From: Maribacter sp.
GTDB lineage: Bacteria; Bacteroidota; Bacteroidia; Flavobacteriales; Flavobacteriaceae
Direction: 5' to 3'
NCBI GenBank assembly: GCA_013001935.1
Contig: JABDKZ010000136.1
Span: 1-6,996 of the forward strand
DNA length: 6,996 nt
The notes beneath the pieces are model-generated. The model was not told where the DNA came from. It was given only the letters and a program-made list of their open reading frames with translations, and made no database searches. Positions 1 through 5,620 of the stretch are shown piece by piece. Position numbers and translations under genes: made by a program. How positions within the stretch are numbered: position 1 is the first letter of the stretch; each line of letters begins with the position of its first letter.

Positions 1-231
<231 letters not shown>

Positions 232-283
232 ATTTCTATATCTGCCCTTAAATTGGCCGATTTTGAATACATGATAAATCTTC

Positions 284-325
284 TGAACTGTCACATCGCG
301 CAAAGTGCGATGTGACAGTTATTTT
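284..325 (+). terminator. Strong hairpin after katG, likely intrinsic terminator or attenuator
   Basis: The arms AACTGTCACATCGC (286-299) and GCGATGTGACAGTT (307-320) are perfectly complementary over 14 bp. A G-U pair (300/306) and a C-G pair (301/305) can extend the stem to 16 bp around an AAA loop. The right arm runs into TTATTTTAT, a broken T-tract that fits a moderate rho-independent terminator for katG. It lies 54 nt after the katG stop and ends 17 nt before the ATG of the ankyrin gene. Because of that position it could also act as a partial terminator, an RNA-stability element, or an operator. The palindrome is seen directly; its role is inferred. Confidence 0.65.
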
Positions 326-337
326 ATAATTACTGTT

Positions 338-817
338 ATGGAACACGCAAAGACCAATTTTTTTGATCACATTAGAAATGGTGATTTGGATAAGGTCAAG
401 AAAGCAATCTTGGCCTCTCCTGAATATCTAAGCTTGGTTGATGATAGGGGTTCAACACCTTTGATATTAGCTTCATATTACGGACAGGAGGATGTTGTTG
501 ATTTGTTACTTGAAAAAGGGGTAGGTTTGGATGCAAAGGATACCTCGGGGAATTCGGCATTATTGGGCGTCTGTTTTAAGGGCTACATCAAAATTGCCAA
601 GAAATTAATTGAAAAAGGGGCCAATATAAATCATCGCAATGCCACAGGTGCCACAGCTCTTATTTATGCCGTTACTTTCAATAAGGTAGAAATCGCCGAA
701 TTGCTTTTGGCAAATGGCGCCGATACTTCAATACAAGATGCAAGAGGGAATACGGCTTTGGACCATGCCCGTATACAAGGAAATCCTGCCTTGATTAATT
801 TACTGGAAATTAAGTAA
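338..817 (+). CDS. Small cytoplasmic ankyrin-repeat protein, KatG-associated type
   Basis: This 159-residue protein is made almost wholly of ankyrin repeats. After a degenerate capping repeat (about 5-36) come repeats with the TPL/TAL turn and the LLxxGA helix end: 37-68 (STPLILASYYG...LLLEKG), 70-101 (SALLGVCFKG...LIEKGANIN), 103-134 (TALIYAVTFN...LLLANGAD) and a shorter cap at 136-159 (GNTALDHARIQGN). Such repeats bind other proteins and have no catalytic role. No signal peptide or membrane segment is visible, so it is probably cytoplasmic. I chose the ATG at 338 over an in-frame GTG at 305, because the GTG lies inside the hairpin and adds residues unlike an ankyrin cap. No Shine-Dalgarno is visible. 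Ankyrin genes beside catalase genes are known elsewhere: in Pseudomonas aeruginosa the ankyrin protein is needed for full KatB activity. A role supporting KatG here is inferred from position. Confidence 0.92.
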   Translation: MEHAKTNFFDHIRNGDLDKVKKAILASPEYLSLVDDRGSTPLILASYYGQEDVVDLLLEKGVGLDAKDTSGNSALLGVCFKGYIKIAKKLIEKGANINHRNATGATALIYAVTFNKVEIAELLLANGADTSIQDARGNTALDHARIQGNPALINLLEIK

Positions 818-826
818 CACTGATGA

Positions 827-1450
827 ATGAACGAATTTGAGAGCATAGAATTGATCAAGCGGTTAAAAGCATTGGCCGATACGGGATTGGTTTATGCCCA
901 TGATGAATATGATCGGGAACGTTATAAGGAATTTCAGGAAATTAGTCTCAATCTTCTTAGCCACGTGAGTAAACAACCACTAGAAGTTCTTACTAGCTTT
1001 TTTATGCCTGAAAATGATTATCCTACGGTGAAAGTTGATGTTAGAGGAATTATATTGAATGATAAAGCGGAAATTCTAATGGTCAAGGAGCAGGTTGATG
1101 GTAAATGGACCATTCCCGGAGGGTGGGCAGACATTGGGTATACTCCTTCAGAAGTTATAGTAAAGGAAATCAAAGAAGAAACAGGGCTAAATTGTACTGC
1201 CGAAAGATTATTGGCGGTTTTTGACAAACGAAAGCATGCGCACCCACCACAACCATTTTACGTTTATAAGTTGATTTTTTTATGTAAAATCACGGGAGGT
1301 AGAATCGAACATGGTTTTGATATGGAGGGTGCTGCATTTTTTAAGATCGATGCGCTGCCAGAACTTTCGGAAGATAGAATTCTAAGTACGCAGATTCATC
1401 AGTTGTATGCTATGGTAAAAGAGAATACTGCAACTGTATATTTTGATTAA
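827..1450 (+). CDS. Nudix hydrolase with N-terminal helical domain (Nudix_hydro_N type)
   Basis: The protein has 207 residues in two parts. Residues 1-60 are helical and include LIKRLKALADTGLVYAHDEYDRERY, typical of the N-terminal domain found on one group of Nudix enzymes (PF12535). Residues 66-200 form the Nudix fold. The Nudix box spans G99-L121, with KEIKEETGL carrying the metal-binding glutamates E114, E117 and E118, preceded by WTIPGG. The first conserved Glu of the box is Tyr105 and the Arg is Lys113. Nudix enzymes cleave nucleoside diphosphates linked to another group. Characterised relatives with this N-terminal domain act on CDP-choline or ADP-ribose-like substrates, but the substrate here cannot be read from sequence. 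The ATG is 9 nt after the ankyrin stop and the next gene starts 3 nt after this stop, which points to one operon. An overlapping ATG at 823 is in another frame. Confidence 0.95.
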   Translation: MNEFESIELIKRLKALADTGLVYAHDEYDRERYKEFQEISLNLLSHVSKQPLEVLTSFFMPENDYPTVKVDVRGIILNDKAEILMVKEQVDGKWTIPGGWADIGYTPSEVIVKEIKEETGLNCTAERLLAVFDKRKHAHPPQPFYVYKLIFLCKITGGRIEHGFDMEGAAFFKIDALPELSEDRILSTQIHQLYAMVKENTATVYFD

Positions 1451-1453
1451 GGT

Positions 1454-2233
1454 ATGAAACAGCAAACACTTAATGTCGCCTTGGTCCAGACCAGCTTGAT
1501 TTGGGAAAACCCAAGAAAGAATAGGGCCCATTTTTCAAAAAAAATAGCTGCTTTGACCAAAGATGTTGATTTAATCGTCCTTCCTGAAATGTTCACTACG
1601 GGCTTTACGATGACGCCCCAGCATATTGATGGCATTGAAGGTCAAAACACGATTGAATGGCTGTTAAAGTCAGCTAAAAATTCAAGTGCTGCAATTATGG
1701 GCAGTATTCTTTTTTTTGAAGATGGTTTTTATTATAATCGATTGTTTTTTGCCGAACCTGATGGTAAGCTTTGCCAATACGATAAGCGCCATACCTTTAC
1801 TTTAGCAGGCGAAGACCAGGTATATAAAGGCGGTAATAGTCATTTAATCGTTGATTACAGGGGGTTTAGGATAAATCCGATGATTTGCTATGATTTAAGG
1901 TTCCCAGTTTGGGCCAGGAACACCCAGGATTATGATGTTTTGATCTATGTGGCCAATTGGCCATCTCCCAGAATAAAGGCCTGGGACACCTTACTTAAAG
2001 CCCGTGCTATCGAAAATATGTCGTATTGTATCGGAGTAAACCGCTGTGGAAAGGATGAAGCAGGATATGTATACTCTGGACATTCTGCTGTATACGATTG
2101 TTTAGGGGAGCAACTTGTATTTTCCGAAGATGAAACAGTGCTTTTTGCCACCTTGGATAAAGAACATATTAAAAGAACTAGGAATAAACTCAAATTTCTG
2201 GAAGATCGGGATAGTTTTAATCTGAAATTATAA
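1454..2233 (+). CDS. Omega-amidase, nitrilase superfamily (YafV/Nit2 type)
   Basis: This 259-residue protein is full length for a carbon-nitrogen hydrolase. The catalytic triad is visible: Glu45 in LIVLPEMFTTGF, Lys111 in YDKRHTF and Cys145 in MICYDLRFP. The accessory Glu120 sits in LAGEDQVY. The segments VANWPSPR and KARAIEN closely resemble E. coli YafV. YafV and mammalian Nit2 hydrolyse 2-oxoglutaramate and 2-oxosuccinamate to the 2-oxo acid plus ammonia. This clears the product left when glutamine donates its amino group, for example in methionine salvage. The protein is cytoplasmic, with no signal peptide. Its ATG is 3 nt after the Nudix stop, so translation is probably coupled. Its last 17 nt overlap the end of the opposite-strand lipoprotein gene. 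Deaminated-glutathione amidase (Nit1) is the nearest alternative, but the motifs favour YafV. Confidence 0.94.
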   Translation: MKQQTLNVALVQTSLIWENPRKNRAHFSKKIAALTKDVDLIVLPEMFTTGFTMTPQHIDGIEGQNTIEWLLKSAKNSSAAIMGSILFFEDGFYYNRLFFAEPDGKLCQYDKRHTFTLAGEDQVYKGGNSHLIVDYRGFRINPMICYDLRFPVWARNTQDYDVLIYVANWPSPRIKAWDTLLKARAIENMSYCIGVNRCGKDEAGYVYSGHSAVYDCLGEQLVFSEDETVLFATLDKEHIKRTRNKLKFLEDRDSFNLKL

Positions 2234-3833
2234 AGGTCTCATTTTTCTCCCAGTTGGCACGCATTTCTATTACATCTGGATAATAGCTTACCCTTTCGGG
2301 CTGTATTCGTTTTAGATAATTCCCAGTATCCCACTGGCCATTGGCATTGGCATCGAAAATTATACGTATGCGATAATTTGCGGGTTCTATATTCGTAAAT
2401 TCAAAAGTTTTGGGCTCTTTGGCATATATTTCCTGCTTGGTTTCGCCTTTTTCATTTGTAAGCTGCACAATCAAAGGGTAATTCGCTTCCTCAGAAGTAA
2501 TACTCATACTAAGATTGCCAAAATCGGCATAACTTTTTGTGCCTAATCTTATTTTTAGGGAGTCGTTTTCGTTCCCGAAGAAATCAGTAATTGCCCCGGG
2601 TAGTAATTCCAATTCATAGTTTTCATTAGGTTCTTTACTAAACCCAATATCAACCTTATTATCCAGACTATCCAAATTAATGGTAAAATCAATCACAAGG
2701 GAATCCTTGTTCATAAGCCCCACTTTCGTTGAATCAATACCTATCAGCGGTGTATTCGCCTCAATACTGTAGGTTTCGGTAAAACTCAAAGTCCCACTTT
2801 GGTTAGGTTTCAAAAGGAGTGAATCTGCCTCTAATTTTCTGTTTTTAACCGTGAATGTATCTATCGTTTTCAGGGTATTATTTTTAACTGTGAAAATCAA
2901 AGAATCCATTTCAAAAGGGGTGAACCAATAATTCAGGGTATCCTTATCACGCTCTTTGGTCGTTTTTGTTTTAACGGTATCGGGAATAACCGATACAGCC
3001 GATATTTCAATAGCTTCCCCATCGCCATAATACCCAAATATTATTTTATTAGAGGCAGCAAGACTAGGCACAGTTATTTTGTAATTGGGTATTTCTTTGA
3101 ACAAATCCAGTCGATAGGTTGAATCTGTTGGAATCGAAATCGTATCCTGCAGAAATGCTATCTTATCGGTATTCTGGTCGAATATATTATTTCTAGAGGC
3201 ATCTTTTAACGCGAACAAGGCATATTTGCCCTCCTTTAAGTTGTGCAAGGTAAAGATGACCGCACTATCCAACGTATTGGTAATATAATTCGGGGGCCTT
3301 TGAAAAATAGTCGAATCGGTATAGGCCGTATCAATTTCATACAGCATTACACTAACGAATTCATCTGCTTTTTGATTGTACGCATCTCTTATGGCACCCT
3401 TAACCTCAAGGGAATCAATATAATCTCCTGTGGAAAAAACATAGGTTAGAAAACTACTGGGATTGCCTTCATTATTGTCAACGATACTCTGGCCAAAGTT
3501 TAAGGTGTAGGTGGTATTCTCTTGCAGTGTATCCTTAATTCTGATCTCAACAAATTTATTCGCTCCCCCCTGAGGTGTAATATCAGGTAAGTATTTGAGT
3601 GGGGGCGAAACAATCAGTTGTTCTTGAACATCTTCCAACTTTACCAATTCATCAAAATGAAGTCTGATTCTATTCTCATCAAAATTAATAGTCATATTGG
3701 CAGGTTCTGCTTTTAGCAATACTGGCGGGGTAACATCTTTAGGTCCTCCTGTGGGTCTTCCCCTTCTGGCACATTGCACCAGTGCAATTGCGATCAAAAA
3801 GAGGAAGCTATAAGCGAAAAAGCGTTTGAACAT
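2217..3833 (-). CDS. Lipoprotein with N-terminal Ig-like (Big_5) domain, function unknown
   Basis: The gene encodes 538 residues from the ATG at 3833; a TTG codon directly before it (3836) could add one residue. A charged start (FKRFF) and a hydrophobic stretch (residues 7-19) lead to the lipobox LVQC with Cys21, so it is probably lipidated after export. Gln at the -1 site is unusual. The mature end reads CARRGRPTGGPKDVTPP, typical of a Bacteroidota lipoprotein family. Residues about 34-130 match the Big_5 (SbsA-like Ig) fold: PPVLLKAEPAN, IRLHFDELV, TYTLNFG, NPSSFLTYVFSTG. The rest looks like further beta-sandwich sequence, ending with YRIRIIFDANANGQWDTG. The clustered acidic surface-export signal seen after Cys in some Flavobacteriia lipoproteins is absent, so a periplasm-facing location is more likely. 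The role is unknown; an envelope structural or adhesive part is a guess. The gene converges on the amidase gene and follows comF after about 100 nt. Confidence 0.9.
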   Translation of the reverse strand: MFKRFFAYSFLFLIAIALVQCARRGRPTGGPKDVTPPVLLKAEPANMTINFDENRIRLHFDELVKLEDVQEQLIVSPPLKYLPDITPQGGANKFVEIRIKDTLQENTTYTLNFGQSIVDNNEGNPSSFLTYVFSTGDYIDSLEVKGAIRDAYNQKADEFVSVMLYEIDTAYTDSTIFQRPPNYITNTLDSAVIFTLHNLKEGKYALFALKDASRNNIFDQNTDKIAFLQDTISIPTDSTYRLDLFKEIPNYKITVPSLAASNKIIFGYYGDGEAIEISAVSVIPDTVKTKTTKERDKDTLNYWFTPFEMDSLIFTVKNNTLKTIDTFTVKNRKLEADSLLLKPNQSGTLSFTETYSIEANTPLIGIDSTKVGLMNKDSLVIDFTINLDSLDNKVDIGFSKEPNENYELELLPGAITDFFGNENDSLKIRLGTKSYADFGNLSMSITSEEANYPLIVQLTNEKGETKQEIYAKEPKTFEFTNIEPANYRIRIIFDANANGQWDTGNYLKRIQPERVSYYPDVIEMRANWEKNETFIISD

Positions 3834-3853
3834 CAATTTATCAATCTATGGAG

Positions 3854-3886
3854 CAAAGTAACACATATTTTGGAAACTGTATTCAA
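3854..3886 (-). promoter_or_regulatory. Candidate flavobacterial promoter for the Ig-like lipoprotein gene
   Basis: Read on the minus strand, TTG (3886-3884) is separated by 22 nt from TTACTTTG (3861-3854). This fits the flavobacterial pattern TTG-N17-23-TAnnTTTG with one mismatch in the -7 box. Transcription would start around 3848, giving a leader of roughly 15 nt. If real, the lipoprotein gene can be expressed without comF upstream. Such AT-rich near-matches occur by chance, so this is only a candidate. The rest of the 3837-3936 gap shows no clear hairpin terminator for comF. Confidence 0.4.
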
Positions 3887-3936
3887 GAATTAACATTGTG
3901 TAAAGTATATGCATTTCTTTTGGGATTAGAATGGTT

Positions 3937-4644
3937 TTATGTTAAGGGTACAACAGCCATGCTAGTAACATAAACAGTTACTCCTTTGGCCTCCTGTAAG
4001 GTGTTGGCGCAGATTTGCATAGTTGCGCCAGTGGTGATAACATCGTCGACTATAAGTATGTTTTTGTTCTCAAGTTGTAATGGGTCATTAAGTATATAAA
4101 GTGCTCTGTTGTTTTGCCAACGTCCTATCCTTCCTTTTTTAGTCTGGGTTTTTGTATTGGCTGTTTTAACTAGTGCATTTTCTAAAAATTCAGCATCTAA
4201 ATGATGGGCCAATCGCATCCCAAACATTGAAACCTGATTATACCCGCGCTTTTTCATTTTTTTCGGATGCAAAGGTACGGGGATAATGTAATCTATTTTA
4301 TCAAGGTAATTGTTCTCCTTTATAATCTGGCCATGCCAATCACCCAGCATAGTCCCAATTTGCTGTTGATTTCTGTACTTTAAATGGTGTATCAGACTTT
4401 TTACAATGCCATTTTCTATGAAAAAAAGAAAGGAATTTGCTTTTTTTATGGTATTTCGTCCAAAAAAAATACGGTCAACGGCATTTTCGACGTTAAAACT
4501 ATATTCGGTGAGTGGCAATTGGTTTCGACAAACGGTACAGAGGTGATACTCTCCTCTATTTAATCGTGCATTACATCCAAAACACACCCTAGGTAACAGG
4601 ATTGAGATGATATCATTTAGTATATTTGAAAGCTTAGAGCGCAA
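3937..4644 (-). CDS. comF: ComF family protein (zinc ribbon plus phosphoribosyltransferase domain)
   Basis: This 235-residue protein has the ComF layout. A zinc ribbon is formed by Cys21, Cys24, Cys36 and Cys39 (CFGC...CTVC). The PRT core follows, with YIIPVPLHPKKMKKRGYNQ (119-137) and the PRPP-binding loop ILIVDDVITTGAT (196-208, acidic pair Asp200/Asp201). A Thr/Lys-rich stretch with QTKKGRIGRWQN lies between them. ComF proteins are cytoplasmic and are needed for DNA uptake in naturally transformable bacteria, where they are thought to help process incoming single strands. Many non-competent Bacteroidota keep the gene as well. The start must be TTG at 4644: an in-frame stop lies at 4659-4657 and the next ATG is codon 99, which would remove the zinc ribbon. 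The divergent coiled-coil gene begins 43 nt away. No other competence gene is in view. Confidence 0.93.
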   Translation of the reverse strand: MRSKLSNILNDIISILLPRVCFGCNARLNRGEYHLCTVCRNQLPLTEYSFNVENAVDRIFFGRNTIKKANSFLFFIENGIVKSLIHHLKYRNQQQIGTMLGDWHGQIIKENNYLDKIDYIIPVPLHPKKMKKRGYNQVSMFGMRLAHHLDAEFLENALVKTANTKTQTKKGRIGRWQNNRALYILNDPLQLENKNILIVDDVITTGATMQICANTLQEAKGVTVYVTSMAVVPLT

Positions 4645-4654
4645 TGAATCTTTG
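4625..4654 (+). promoter_or_regulatory. Candidate promoter for the coiled-coil membrane protein gene
   Basis: TTTG (4625-4628) is followed after 18 nt by AATCTTTG (4647-4654). This matches the flavobacterial TTG-N17-23-TAnnTTTG pattern with one mismatch. A start near 4660 would give a leader of about 28 nt to the ATG at 4688. The -33 element would lie inside the comF coding region. It is a pattern match only. Confidence 0.35.
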
Positions 4655-4679
4655 TATTAATAACCTACTTAAAGCCGAA

Positions 4680-4713
4680 CAAGTTTAATGGACGGACAAG
4701 ATAATAAATTCAA
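4680..4713 (-). promoter_or_regulatory. Candidate divergent promoter for comF
   Basis: On the minus strand TTG (4713-4711) precedes TAAACTTG (4687-4680) by 23 nt, one mismatch from TAnnTTTG and at the edge of the accepted spacing. The predicted start, around 4674, leaves about 30 nt before the TTG start codon of comF. The -33 element would lie inside the first codons of the coiled-coil gene. Weak evidence, given mainly because a promoter must fit in this tight space. Confidence 0.25.
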
Positions 4714-5584
4714 CTACAAGATTATTCTTGCTGCTTTGGTTGCTGTGATTATAGGTATACTAATAGCTTTTTACTATAGCTATGCCCAATCTAATAATCA
4801 AATCAGTTTCTTGGAACAGGAAAAAGAGCTGTTGGTTAAGGACCTTACTTTAATGAAGGCCGATGTTGATAGACTCACTGCTCTTAACGAAGTTAACGAA
4901 ATTGAAATACAAGGCGCTCGTTATGAAGTTCAGCAATTGTTGGATTCTGTAGGGAGGTTGACATTTACCATTGAGAAATTAAGGGAATTCAAAACAGAAC
5001 TACGAAGACTTGAGGCAAAAAATGATAGTCTTAAGTTAAAGAACAACTTCTTGAAGTACAACAACATGCTACTTGTTGATAAAAATGCGGAGACCCAGGC
5101 ACAACTAGAGGAATTAAGGAAGGCGAGTAGCTCTATAGCTGAGGCTGAGGCATTGCAGCGTCAACAAATTTTAGAACTTAATAAAGAGCTTAAAACCAAA
5201 AGTTATTTAAAACTAGAGGCACCGGAAGGTACTAGTTATAGATTACGTGGTGATAGACCCATCAGAACGAATAAGGCATCTACTATAGAAAAACTGCGAG
5301 GGTGTGTTACCATTATGGCCGACCCCACCATGATTAACAAGGTGAAAGTGTTATATTTTCAATTTTTAGGACCTGATATGGGCGTTATTGAGGATAATGC
5401 CAATACCATTACGGTGCAGGGTAATGTATACAGTAAAAGGTCTGAAATTGTTTTTATGGGAGAAGAAACCAATCTTTGTGACTTCATCACCATTCCTGAA
5501 GGGTCTTTGAAATCAGGAAATTACACGGTTAATATTTTTGAAGATCAAAGATTGCTCGCCTCTGCAGAATTTCAATTAAAATAA
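4688..5584 (+). CDS. Single-pass membrane protein with long coiled coil, function unknown
   Basis: The 298-residue product has three visible parts. Residues 11-33 form one hydrophobic span (IILAALVAVIIGILIAFYYSYA) after a short polar N-terminus. Residues about 38-172 are rich in Leu, Glu, Lys and Gln with heptad-like spacing (FLEQEKELLVKDL, VQQLLDSVGRL, EKLREFKTELRRLEAKNDSL), indicating a long coiled coil. Residues about 174-298 look beta-rich and globular, with RPIRTNKASTIEKLRGCVTI, FQFLGPDMG and a final SGNYTVNIFEDQRLLASAEF; two cysteines (206, 264) could pair. With a short N-terminus and no lipobox, a signal-anchor with the coiled coil in the periplasm is most likely, but topology is inferred. 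Similar flavobacterial proteins sometimes carry chromosome-partitioning labels; no ATPase or Walker motif supports that here. It is divergent from comF and lies 36 nt before glyS. Confidence 0.85.
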   Translation: MDGQDNKFNYKIILAALVAVIIGILIAFYYSYAQSNNQISFLEQEKELLVKDLTLMKADVDRLTALNEVNEIEIQGARYEVQQLLDSVGRLTFTIEKLREFKTELRRLEAKNDSLKLKNNFLKYNNMLLVDKNAETQAQLEELRKASSSIAEAEALQRQQILELNKELKTKSYLKLEAPEGTSYRLRGDRPIRTNKASTIEKLRGCVTIMADPTMINKVKVLYFQFLGPDMGVIEDNANTITVQGNVYSKRSEIVFMGEETNLCDFITIPEGSLKSGNYTVNIFEDQRLLASAEFQLK

Positions 5585-5608
5585 TATTAGCTTTTCTAAG
5601 TAAAACTC

Positions 5609-5616
5609 TATTTTTG
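5609..5616 (+). promoter_or_regulatory. Perfect TAnnTTTG -7 element just before glyS
   Basis: TATTTTTG matches the Bacteroidota -7 consensus exactly and ends 4 nt before the ATG at 5621. Transcription from it would begin at or next to the start codon, giving a leaderless or nearly leaderless glyS message. No good -33 TTG is seen at the expected distance, which lowers confidence. A promoter here would let glyS be transcribed apart from the coiled-coil gene. Confidence 0.45.
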
Positions 5617-5620
5617 CCCA

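Noticed and set aside
286..320. Hairpin considered as a CRISPR repeat or mobile-element end
   Set aside because: It occurs once, with no spaced copies, no target duplication and no transposase nearby.
305..337. GTG start at 305 extending the ankyrin protein by 11 residues
   Set aside because: The GTG and the first codons lie in the loop and right arm of the hairpin, and the extra residues do not resemble an ankyrin cap. ATG 338 is better.
1945..2193. 82-residue minus-strand open frame inside the amidase gene
   Set aside because: It is antisense to conserved amidase sequence and shows no motif of its own; a shadow frame.
3243..3449. 68-residue plus-strand open frame inside the lipoprotein gene
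   Set aside because: It is antisense to the Big_5 lipoprotein and has no recognisable feature.
4688..5584. Chromosome-partitioning (ParA-like) function for the coiled-coil protein
   Set aside because: No Walker A/B motif or ATPase fold is visible; the protein is membrane-anchored with a coiled coil.
5585..5620. T-box or other riboswitch controlling glyS
   Set aside because: The 36-nt gap is far too short and holds no specifier or antiterminator-like structure.
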